From Acidobacteriota bacterium (GTDB lineage: Bacteria; Acidobacteriota; Thermoanaerobaculia; Multivoradales; JAHZIX01), in NCBI GenBank assembly GCA_034211275.1, contig JAXHTF010000041.1, forward strand, positions 1 through 41,545: a DNA stretch of 41,545 nucleotides, in the 5' to 3' direction. The notes under the pieces were generated by a model that ran no database searches, was not told the DNA's origin, and saw only the letters and a program-made list of their open reading frames with translations. The translations under genes were made by a program, and so were the position numbers. Below, in pieces: positions 15,605 to 23,425 of this stretch (within the stretch, counting starts at the first letter, position 1; every line of letters starts with the position of its first letter).

Positions 15605-17881
15605 TCAGCCGCCGAGGGAAATCCGAGGCACTTCCAGCGCCTCCAGCTCTTCCCCTTCCACCAGCCGATAGAAGCGATCCAAAGCCGGGACGGCGAGCTC
15701 CTGCACCGTTCCACTGCCGGGCCAGCGCACGATGAGCCGGTCGACGGCTACCGCTTCGGCGCCCAAGCCGAGCTCTAGCTGGAGACTGTTGCCGCCGAAG
15801 GAACCACCGGTGCCCACCAATGCGTGGACCGAACGCACCGAACCATCCTGGTTGCGGACTCGCGCCTCTACCCGGGCGCCGACAGCGTGGCGGTTGGCCT
15901 TCTTGCCCTCGAAACGGAGGGTGATCCAATGGCCGGTGCTGTCTAGGCCTTCACCACCGGGATTCTCGAAGAGCGCATTGCCAAAGGCGTCGCCGGGGTA
16001 AAAGCCGCCGAGCTGCTCGAAGAGATCCTGGTCGCCGTCGTTGTCCACGTCGCCGAACGCCACGCTGTGGCCCTTCTGCACGTGCCCGAAGCCGCCGCTG
16101 TAGGTGACATCCTCGAAGCGGCCACCGGTGTTGCGCAGCAGAATGTTGGGGAATTGGCTCTCGAACTCCGGATCGCCGGTGCCGATGTAGAAGTCGAGCC
16201 AGCCGTCGTTGTCCACGTCGCCGTAATTCGAGCCCATGGGCAGCATCGGCTGCTCGATGCCTACGCTGCGGGAAACCTCGGTGAATCGGCCACCGTCGTT
16301 GCGGTAGAGCAGCGGCTGGCCGTCGGGCACCGGAACGCCGAAGAAATGCGCCGCGACCTTGATGCCGGGGCCGTTGTAGTCCGCCACCAGCAGATCCAGG
16401 TCGCCGTCGTTGTCGTAGTCGAAGAACCAGCTGGCAAAACTGTTGCCCTCCGGCTGCAACACCCCGGCGGCGGCCGCCACATCCTCGAAGGTGCCGTCGC
16501 CGCGGTTCTCGTAGAGACGGTTGGGGCCGAAGTTGGAGACGTAGAGGTCCGGATCCCCGTCGTCGTCGTAGTCGCCCCAGGTCACGCCCTTGGCGAAGCG
16601 CCGGTTGGCGACGCCGGCGGCCTCGGTGACGTCGGTGAAGCTCGCGCCGTCGTTGCGCCATAGCCGGGAGGGGTAGAGGTTGGGCTCCAGCGCCTCGTTG
16701 CCGACGTAGAGATCCAGGTCGCCGTCGCCGTCGTAGTCCGCCCAGGCGGCGGTTTGGGTGGGCACCGCGGGCTCCGCCAGGCCGGCGGAGCGGGTGACGT
16801 CCTCGAAACGCCCGGTTTCCTGCACCCGGTTGCGCAGCAGAGAGTTGCGGATGCGCCCCTGCTCGAAGAGCCAGGCTCCCCGCAGCACCAGCAGATCCAC
16901 CGCCCCGTCGCCGTCGTAGTCCGCCTGAACCAGATTCAACCCGCCCAGCTGCTCATCCAGCCCCCAGGCGCGGGTGACGTCCTCGAAGCCGCCGTGGCCG
17001 TCGTTGCGGAAGGCCTTGAGGTGATCGCAGGGATCCGAGGTGGAGGTCACCAGGTCCAACAGACCGTCGCCGTCCAGATCCTCCATCACCGCTCCGCCGG
17101 CGAGATCCAAAGCATTGATTCCCAGCTCCGGACCGCGATCCACCCAGCGGCCCGGTTCCCCCGGCAGCTGAGCCTTGGCAAAGGTGGATTCCGAGAGCCG
17201 GTAGGGCTCCGGCACACCCTGCGGAAAATCCCCGGAGACCATCCGCGACAGGTTGAGCAGCCAGGCGGTCTGGACGCTGCGGGGCACTTCCTGGAGAAAA
17301 GCCTGGAAATAGTCGCCGGCGCGCCGGGCATGGTCCGGCAGCGGGTGGACGCCCTCCGGCAACACCGGCAGGATGCAGCTGGCGGAGGTGTGGTGGCCGA
17401 TGCAGTTGACGTCCTCGGCGGCCTGAAGGTGCGCGAGACCGGTCAGGGCCACCAGATCGAGGCGGGCCTCCCGCGGGGCGTTGGTCTTCTGGGCCAGCGC
17501 CAAGGCCGTCTCCAGCTCCTCGACCGCCTCCAGCGGCTTGCCCAGCTCGATCAGCTCCCGCCCCAGCCGGCGGCGCAGCTCCAGCTCCGTCGCTCCATCG
17601 AGCCCCGGCGCCTGGAGCCGCCGCTGCAACTCCTCCGCGGGGCGCAGGCCGAAATAGCGCTGGTCGCTGTCCTGGAGCCGGCGGCAGATCTCTTCCATCT
17701 CCTCGCGCACTCCCTCCTCTCGAGCGGTTCTCGGGGATGCTTGCGGAGAGGCCGTTTCTTGCTCGTTCGCCGAGTCACCGGCAGGGCGTTCTTCCGCCGA
17801 GCGGTCACCACAGGCGGCGGAGAGAAGACCGAGGCTGAGGAAAAGAATGAGGGCGGACTGGAAGAAGGGTCTATTGCTCAT
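15605..17881 (-). CDS. CRTAC1-type FG-GAP/ASPIC lipoprotein with N-terminal helical region
   Basis: This 758-residue protein has a hydrophobic N-terminus ending LLSAAC (Cys24), a probable lipobox. Residues about 40-240 are helical and TPR-like (EAVEELETALALAQK, GLAHLQAAED). Seven FG-GAP/VCBS calcium-type loops follow (DLDGDGLLDLV, DYDGDGAVDLL, DYDGDGDLDLYVG, DYDDDGDPDLYVS, DYDNDGDLDLLVA, DVDNDGWLDFYIG, DVDNDGDQDLF). A C-terminal ASPIC/UnbV domain has HAVGARVEARVR, GTGGSFGGNS and DRLIVRWPGSG. These proteins are exported beta-propellers of unknown function. It lacks the Cys-containing YCGPAAY insert of its two upstream relatives. It is transcribed the same way as the four-gene block but lies 314 bases beyond it. 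A TATAGT 8 bases before the ATG and no ribosome site hint at a leaderless transcript (weak). Confidence 0.85.
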   Translation of the reverse strand: MSNRPFFQSALILFLSLGLLSAACGDRSAEERPAGDSANEQETASPQASPRTAREEGVREEMEEICRRLQDSDQRYFGLRPAEELQRRLQAPGLDGATELELRRRLGRELIELGKPLEAVEELETALALAQKTNAPREARLDLVALTGLAHLQAAEDVNCIGHHTSASCILPVLPEGVHPLPDHARRAGDYFQAFLQEVPRSVQTAWLLNLSRMVSGDFPQGVPEPYRLSESTFAKAQLPGEPGRWVDRGPELGINALDLAGGAVMEDLDGDGLLDLVTSTSDPCDHLKAFRNDGHGGFEDVTRAWGLDEQLGGLNLVQADYDGDGAVDLLVLRGAWLFEQGRIRNSLLRNRVQETGRFEDVTRSAGLAEPAVPTQTAAWADYDGDGDLDLYVGNEALEPNLYPSRLWRNDGASFTDVTEAAGVANRRFAKGVTWGDYDDDGDPDLYVSNFGPNRLYENRGDGTFEDVAAAAGVLQPEGNSFASWFFDYDNDGDLDLLVADYNGPGIKVAAHFFGVPVPDGQPLLYRNDGGRFTEVSRSVGIEQPMLPMGSNYGDVDNDGWLDFYIGTGDPEFESQFPNILLRNTGGRFEDVTYSGGFGHVQKGHSVAFGDVDNDGDQDLFEQLGGFYPGDAFGNALFENPGGEGLDSTGHWITLRFEGKKANRHAVGARVEARVRNQDGSVRSVHALVGTGGSFGGNSLQLELGLGAEAVAVDRLIVRWPGSGTVQELAVPALDRFYRLVEGEELEALEVPRISLGG

Positions 17882-17982
17882 CAGCGGGGACTATAGCAAT
17901 CCCTTCGGAGCTCCTGGCAGGAGGGAGGGAAGCTCCAAGGAGACCGTTGCGCCGGTAGCTAGCTTGAGTCGCCGAACCAACC

Positions 17983-18039
17983 CCGCCCGGGGATCCAATC
18001 CCCGGGCTACTCAGGCCCCGCCAGCTCCGCTGGCTCCGG
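17983..18039 (-). repeat. REP-like two-hairpin element, GTAG type
   Basis: Read on the minus strand it contains CCAGC-GGA-GCTGG, a short spacer ending in GAGTAGC, and the palindrome CCGGGGATTGGATCCCCGGG, then CGG. About 55 bases are almost identical to the element at 29127-29196. Confidence 0.8.
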
Positions 18040-18066
18040 AAGGGAGAGTGTAGGTGAGCAAGATCT

Positions 18067-18139
18067 GGGAGCCGGATTCATCCGGCGGTGTACTGGGTAG
18101 CCCCGGGATTGATCCCGGGGCGGAGGCGTTGAGACCGCG
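18067..18139 (+). repeat. REP-like two-hairpin element, GTAG type (variant stems)
   Basis: GCCGGAT-TC-ATCCGGC is followed by a spacer ending GGGTAGC, then CCCGGGAT-TG-ATCCCGGG and GCGGAGGCGTTGAGACC. The layout and 3' tail match the copy at 29127, but both stems carry compensatory base changes. It is head-to-head with the 17983 copy. Confidence 0.75.
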
Positions 18140-18195
18140 CATCCTTGGCGAACCATTCTTGATGAGCCAGCCCACCATGCAACCAACAAGTGCGT

Positions 18196-19617
18196 TCAGG
18201 GTTTGCGGGCTTCGAGCTCGCGATACTGCTCTTCGGCAGTGGCACGATCTCCCAGCGTCTCCGCCAGTCGCGCCAGCTCCGCCCGCTGCTCCAGATCGTC
18301 CGGGTCCGTGGCTACCGCCAAGGCCAGCTGCTCCTTGGCCTCCTGCAAGCGGCCCAGACGGGCGAGCACCACGGCCAGAGTTCGCCGGGCCGCCAGCCGG
18401 TGGGGGTCGATGGCGAGCACTGCCCGCAAATGGGGCACTGCCTCCTCTTCCCGGCCGAGGGCCAGCAGTGCCCGGGCGAGAGCGAAGCGGCCATCCTCGA
18501 AGTCGGGATCCAGCTCCACCGCCTTGCGAAGCCGCGGCAGAGCTTCCTGCGGGCGCCTCTGACGCAGTTCCAACTCGCCGGCTGCGTAGTACAACAGGGC
18601 CTGGTCCGGCTGGGCAGCCAGAGCCCGGCGCAGCTCGCCCAACGCCTCGTCCGGGCGCCCGGCCTCGGCCAGGGCGAAGGCCAGGTCCCGGCGCGCCGTA
18701 AGGTTGCCGGGATCCGCCTCCAGGGCCCGACGATACTCCCGCACCGCATCCTCCATGCGTCCCTCGCGCCAGGCGAAGCCGGCGCGGGCGAGGTGGGAGG
18801 AGGCGCCGGTGGCGTGAGCGCGGACCTCTTCGAGCCAGGGATCCTCGACCACGAAGCGCTCGCTCCCCCGCTCCTCCAGGTGCCGGCGAGCGCGCTCCAG
18901 GTCCCCCAGGGCTCGATAGGCCTGGGCCAGCGGATAGTGCACGATGGATGCCCGGGGCTGAAGCTCCAGAAGACTCCGGAAGCGTCCCGCGGCGGCTTCG
19001 GCATCCCCCTCCTCCAGCGCCAGCTGACCCAGCTCGAAGAGAGCCCCGGCGTGCTCACTCTGGAGCTCCAAGGCCCGCTCCAGCTGCTCCCGAGCTTTCC
19101 CCCGGTCGCCTAGGGCGAGGAGCAGACGGCCATGGGCCACCAGCGCCGGCACGTGGTCCGACGAGAGCGCCAGCACCTGCTGCAAAGATCCCCGTGCCCC
19201 TTCCAGCTCTCCCCGCTCTTCCTGCACCAACGCCCGCAGGTAGAACCATCGGGGCTCCTGGGGATCGAGCTCCGCAGCCTGCTCGTAAGCCGCCGCCGCG
19301 CCGTCCCACAAATCGTAAGCGTGGTAGGTCATGGCCAGCTCGCCGTAGGCGGCCGCCAGCTCGCTCTCTCCACCGCGCCGCGCCGCTTCCACCGCCTCCG
19401 CGGCGGCTCCCAACTGCCGACGCACCGCCGGATCCATCCCCTCCAGCGGAGGAGCTGTGGAATCGGCCACACCGCTTGCTTCCATCCTCGCCGGAACCGC
19501 CGGATCGCCAGCCGGGGCTGGCTCGTTGGAACGTTCAGCGCAGCCCATGAGGCCGGCCAGGACAGCGAGTATGCAGCCCCAACGGGCGATCCCGTTGCGA
19601 GAGGTAGAGCTCCTCAC
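18196..19617 (-). CDS. TPR lipoprotein (pair B)
   Basis: This 473-residue protein has a lipoprotein signal ending LMGC (Cys26). TPR repeats run through almost the whole protein (for example LYYAAGELELRQRRPQEALPRLRKAVELDPDF). A non-TPR linker at about residues 245-260 carries DPWLEEVRAHATGA. It is a shorter paralogue of the TPR lipoprotein at 21410-23425, sharing AYGELAMTYHAYD, EPRWFYL, VHYPLAQAYRALGD and the DPWL linker. Its ATG overlaps the stop of the upstream FG-GAP gene by 4 bases (ATGA), so the two are translationally coupled. TPR domains are interaction scaffolds; the obvious candidate partner is the coupled FG-GAP lipoprotein (inference). Confidence 0.88.
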   Translation of the reverse strand: MRSSTSRNGIARWGCILAVLAGLMGCAERSNEPAPAGDPAVPARMEASGVADSTAPPLEGMDPAVRRQLGAAAEAVEAARRGGESELAAAYGELAMTYHAYDLWDGAAAAYEQAAELDPQEPRWFYLRALVQEERGELEGARGSLQQVLALSSDHVPALVAHGRLLLALGDRGKAREQLERALELQSEHAGALFELGQLALEEGDAEAAAGRFRSLLELQPRASIVHYPLAQAYRALGDLERARRHLEERGSERFVVEDPWLEEVRAHATGASSHLARAGFAWREGRMEDAVREYRRALEADPGNLTARRDLAFALAEAGRPDEALGELRRALAAQPDQALLYYAAGELELRQRRPQEALPRLRKAVELDPDFEDGRFALARALLALGREEEAVPHLRAVLAIDPHRLAARRTLAVVLARLGRLQEAKEQLALAVATDPDDLEQRAELARLAETLGDRATAEEQYRELEARKP

Positions 19618-21413
19618 GGCGTCCTCGAAGGAGAGCCCTCACCGGCCGGCTGGCCTTGGCCTCGAATCAGTGTGTGGTAGCGCCCCGGCTCCAGGCTTGG
19701 CCAAACCTCCACGCCTCCGGCCAGCCAATGCACCTCGACCCCCTCGACGTCTCCCGCGCCGCCGAGACCGACCAGCACGCGGGGATCATTGGCGGAGGCG
19801 TAGCTGCCGCCGGTGCGCACCCGACGCCAGACCGCCGGACGATCCGCCACGAAGACTCCGACCCAGGCTCCCAGAGCGTGCCGTCCACCGGTGGTGCGCA
19901 GGTCGAGGCCGATCCACGGACTGCGGTTGCCGTGTTGGTTGATCAACAGCCGCGCCGGTGCATTGCTGTTGACCACCAGCACGTCGGTATCACCGTCGTT
20001 GTCGACATCGCCGAAGGCGGCACCGCGGCTGACCTCCGAGCGTTGGAAGCTGCGGCCCGCTCGTTGGGCGGCGATCTCGACGAAGCCGACGCCACCGAGG
20101 TCCCGGGGACCGGTATTGAGGAAGAGTTGGTTGGGCTGACGTAGCGGATAGGGATCCCCGGCGGCCTGCTGGCTCTCCAGAATCTTCACCGCACCGTTGA
20201 CCGACAGCACGTCCAGCAGGCCGTCGTTGTCATAGTCCAGAGCCCCGGCCCCGAATCCCGTGACCTCGATGCTGGCGGCGCCGAGGCCCGAGACCCGAGA
20301 GCGGTCTTCGAACAGGCCACGACCGTCGTTGAGGTAAAGGGTGTTGGTCTCGCGGTTGAGGTGGGTGAGGAAGAGGTCTTCGTCGGCGTCGCCGTCGAAA
20401 TCCGCCGCCACCACTCCCATGCTCGCCTCCGCCATGCCGTCGGCGTTCACCGCCACCCCGGCGAGGAGCGCCTCGTCACGGAAGCTGCCGTTCCCCTGGT
20501 TGAGCCACAGCTGGTTGGCGGCACCGTCGTTGGCGACGTAGAGGTCGAGGCGGCCGTCGCCGTCGAAGTCGCCGGTAATCGCTCCCAGCGCCGGGCCGAA
20601 AGCCGTCAGCAGGCCGGCGGTGCCGGTGACATCCTCGAAGGTGCCGTCCCCACGGTTGCGGAAAAGGCGGTCCGCCTCCGGGTTGTAGGCCGCCGGGCCG
20701 CAATAATCCCGCGTCCCGGTGTCGGCGTAGCAAGCCTTCTCGTTGCCTGCCGACAGCCCGACGTAATTGCCCACGAAGAGATCGAGCCAGCCGTCACCGT
20801 CGTAGTCGAAGAAGACCGCCGGCACGCTCCAACGTAGCTCTCCGACGCCGGCTGCCTCGGTGGCATCGTCGAAGGTTCCGTTGCCCCGATTGCGCAGCAG
20901 GCGGTTGGGACCAAAGCTGGTGATGTAGAGGTCGACGTCGCCGTCGTTGTCGTAGTCTCCCGCCGCCACCCCCATACCGTGCTCGGTGACCGCCACCCCC
21001 AGGCTGTCGGTGGCATCCTGGAAGCGCAGGCCCTCGCCCTCCTCCAGCCGATTGAGGTAGAGCCGGTCGGTGAGGGGCTCGGCGTAGGGAGACGGCGCCA
21101 ACAGCTCCCGCTCTTCGTCCAGCCGGGCTCCCTGCACCAGATAGAGATCGAGATCCCCGTCGCCGTCCACATCCGCCATGGCGCCCCCGGGGCCCATCAT
21201 CTCGGCGAAGCGATAGGCGCCGGTCATAGCGTTGACGTGCTGAAAGTCGAAGCCGCTCTGCGGAGCGACTTCCCGGAAGAGACCGAGCTCCGGCTCGTCA
21301 TCCCCTGCTCGTCCTTCTCCGGGACCGCCGCCGCCCTCGAGCCCAGCCTCGCCGCAGGCGGTGAGCAGAGCGAAGACTGCGCAGAGGATCGCCAGCCTCC
21401 CCGACAGGCTCAC
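19614..21413 (-). CDS. CRTAC1-type FG-GAP/ASPIC lipoprotein (pair B)
   Basis: This 599-residue protein has a lipoprotein signal ending LLTAC (Cys20). The typical CRTAC1 opening FREVAPQSGFDFQHVN...MMGPGGAMADVDGDGDLDLY follows. Seven FG-GAP calcium-type loops are visible, ending with DVDNDGDTDVLVVN. Between the third and fourth lies an insert with two Cys (KACYADTGTRDYCGPAAY), a likely disulfide. The C-terminal ASPIC/UnbV domain has GGRHALGAWVGVFV, RTGGSYASANDPR and VEVHWLAGG. It is probably an outer-membrane-anchored propeller of unknown function. It overlaps both neighbouring TPR genes by 4 bases, placing it inside a four-gene operon. It is a paralogue of the gene at 23422-25344. Confidence 0.9.
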   Translation of the reverse strand: MSLSGRLAILCAVFALLTACGEAGLEGGGGPGEGRAGDDEPELGLFREVAPQSGFDFQHVNAMTGAYRFAEMMGPGGAMADVDGDGDLDLYLVQGARLDEERELLAPSPYAEPLTDRLYLNRLEEGEGLRFQDATDSLGVAVTEHGMGVAAGDYDNDGDVDLYITSFGPNRLLRNRGNGTFDDATEAAGVGELRWSVPAVFFDYDGDGWLDLFVGNYVGLSAGNEKACYADTGTRDYCGPAAYNPEADRLFRNRGDGTFEDVTGTAGLLTAFGPALGAITGDFDGDGRLDLYVANDGAANQLWLNQGNGSFRDEALLAGVAVNADGMAEASMGVVAADFDGDADEDLFLTHLNRETNTLYLNDGRGLFEDRSRVSGLGAASIEVTGFGAGALDYDNDGLLDVLSVNGAVKILESQQAAGDPYPLRQPNQLFLNTGPRDLGGVGFVEIAAQRAGRSFQRSEVSRGAAFGDVDNDGDTDVLVVNSNAPARLLINQHGNRSPWIGLDLRTTGGRHALGAWVGVFVADRPAVWRRVRTGGSYASANDPRVLVGLGGAGDVEGVEVHWLAGGVEVWPSLEPGRYHTLIRGQGQPAGEGSPSRTP

Positions 21414-23425
21414 GGCGAGCCCTCCACCAGGACGCTGCGCCGCCCCTGTCGATAGCGTTCCGCATCCGCTTCGAGTCGGTCCGCCAGATCCGTCAGGCTT
21501 TCCCGCCGCGCCGCCGCCAGGAGCTGCTCCTGAAGCGCCAGAGCCTCGTCGTAGCGGCCGGCGGCGGCCAGGGCCAGGGCCAGGGTTTCCCCCCGCTCCA
21601 GGGTCTGGGACTCTTCCATCGCCGCCTGGGCCAGGGCCAAAGCTCGGCGGGCGTCTTCGCCGGAGACCTCACCGCTAGTGGCCAGCAGGCGGGCCAAAGC
21701 GTGGGCAAGGTGGACGTTGTTGGGCAAGGCCGAGATGGCCTCCTCGAGAGTGCGCCGAGCCTGAGCCCGCCGATCGCCGAGGGTCAGGGCGGTGACTTCT
21801 CCGAGCCAGGCCATGGTCTCCGATGGATTCTGCCGCCGCACCTCGGCAAAGAGCTCGGCGGCCTCGCCGTACTCCCCCCGTTCGCCCTGGAACGCCGCCA
21901 GCGCCAGCCGCGTGGCGTTGAGCTGAGGATTGAGCTCCAGCGCCCTCCGATAAGCCTCGACGGCGGCGGCATCCCGGCCGCGACCGCGCTCTACCTGAGC
22001 TTCGAGAGCGTAGACCCGAGCCCGGCCGGCGTCGTCCTGAGCTCTCGGCAGCGCTTCCTCCACGGCTCGCCGGGCCTCGTCGAGACGTCCGGCGCGAGCG
22101 AGAATGGCGGCCAGGGAGAGCCGAGCCTCCAGGCTTTCCGGCGCCTGCTCCACCGCTCGGCGAAGATCCTCTACCGCCTCGTCCCCCCGGCCGGCGGCGG
22201 CCCACAGCTCGGCCCGCCGATGACGGCTGAGCAGATCCTGAGGGCTGCGGGCGAGGAGAGCTTCGTATTGCTCCAAGGCCTGCTCCAGCTCTCCCCGGCG
22301 CTCGTGGAGCTCGGCAAGGGCGCGGCGGAAGTCGTCCTGCGAGCCGTCGAGCTCCACCGCCCGGCGCAGCTCCTGGAGGGCGCCGTCCAAATCGCCCATG
22401 CCCTGGTAGACCAGCCCCAGGTTGTAGTGCAGCACCGGGTTGTCGGGATCCAGTTCCTGAGCTCGCAGCAGCTGTTCCCGCGCCCCCTCGCCATCCCCCA
22501 GCCGCGCCAGCGCCGCCCCCAAGCTCTGGCGAGCGGCGGCGTTCCCCGGGTCCGCCTCGACGGCCCGGCGGTAGGACTCAGCGGCGGCTTCCAGATCCCC
22601 CGCCACCGTCGCCTGGCCACCGCGCTGGAGGTGCACTCCCGCCCCGGCGGCCTCCGAACGCGCCTCCGCCAGCCAAGGATCCGGGAGCGTGGTGGTGGTG
22701 GGCCCCCGAGCGCCCAGATGCTCCGCTGCCTTCTCCCCATCCCCCAGCTTGCGGTAGGCCTGGCCCAGGGGATAGTGCACCGCGGTGGCCGCCGGCTCCA
22801 GCTTCAGCGCTGCCTCCAACTGCTCCACCGCCGCCGCCGCATCGTCCCGAGCCAGCTCCGCCCGGCCCAGGCCGTAGCGTGCAGCGGCACTGTCGGCGTT
22901 CAGCTCTACCGCCTGACGAAAGCTCTCGGCGGCGGCCTGCGCATCCCCTGCCTGGAGCTGCGCCTCTCCGAGCTGGATCCATGCCGGCAGATAGTCCTGG
23001 CGCCGGGTCAGGACCGTCTGCAGCTGCTCCGCCGCCGCCTCCGTACGTCCCTGAGCCTTGTAGACGAGACCGAGAAAATACGCCCAGCGGGGCTCTGCCG
23101 GCGCTAGCTGGCGAGCGTTGCGGAAGGCCGCCGCGGCAGCCTCCAGGTGCTCATAGGTGTGGTAGGCGGCGCCCAACTCACCATAGGTCCGGGCCAGCCG
23201 GGCTGGCTCTGACTCGTTCTGCTCCAGCAGCTCGTCCACCGCCTGGCGGCGCTCCTTCAGCTGCTCTCGCACCGCCGGCTCCATGCGCTCCACCGCCGGC
23301 TCCGGCACGGGCTCCAGGCCGAGCTCCTCCATCGGGTCGCCGCCGCAGGCTGCGAGGGCCAGAGCCAAGAGCCAGAGGACGGAGAACCTCCAAACCTCAG
23401 AGAAAGTCGTGGGGCAAGAACTCAC
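21410..23425 (-). CDS. TPR lipoprotein (pair A)
   Basis: This 671-residue protein has a lipoprotein signal ending LALAAC (Cys27). It is followed by TPR repeats through to the C-terminus, interrupted once by a linker containing LPDPWLAEARSEAAGAG. It is longer than its paralogue at 18196-19617 by several C-terminal repeats (about 200 residues). Shared signatures are TYGELGAAYHTYEHLEAAAAAF, AEPRWAYFLGLV, VHYPLGQAYRKLGD and the DPWL linker. It overlaps the FG-GAP genes on both sides by 4 bases (ATGA). The duplicated FG-GAP/TPR order indicates the two products act together. Confidence 0.88.
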   Translation of the reverse strand: MSSCPTTFSEVWRFSVLWLLALALAACGGDPMEELGLEPVPEPAVERMEPAVREQLKERRQAVDELLEQNESEPARLARTYGELGAAYHTYEHLEAAAAAFRNARQLAPAEPRWAYFLGLVYKAQGRTEAAAEQLQTVLTRRQDYLPAWIQLGEAQLQAGDAQAAAESFRQAVELNADSAAARYGLGRAELARDDAAAAVEQLEAALKLEPAATAVHYPLGQAYRKLGDGEKAAEHLGARGPTTTTLPDPWLAEARSEAAGAGVHLQRGGQATVAGDLEAAAESYRRAVEADPGNAAARQSLGAALARLGDGEGAREQLLRAQELDPDNPVLHYNLGLVYQGMGDLDGALQELRRAVELDGSQDDFRRALAELHERRGELEQALEQYEALLARSPQDLLSRHRRAELWAAAGRGDEAVEDLRRAVEQAPESLEARLSLAAILARAGRLDEARRAVEEALPRAQDDAGRARVYALEAQVERGRGRDAAAVEAYRRALELNPQLNATRLALAAFQGERGEYGEAAELFAEVRRQNPSETMAWLGEVTALTLGDRRAQARRTLEEAISALPNNVHLAHALARLLATSGEVSGEDARRALALAQAAMEESQTLERGETLALALAAAGRYDEALALQEQLLAAARRESLTDLADRLEADAERYRQGRRSVLVEGSP

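Larger units (their letters stand above)
17882..18195. other. Repeat-bearing intergenic region
   Basis: These 314 bases contain no gene. They hold two REP-like two-hairpin elements in opposite orientation (17983-18039 and 18067-18139), a BIME-like arrangement. They separate the third FG-GAP gene from the four-gene FG-GAP/TPR block. Confidence 0.7.
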
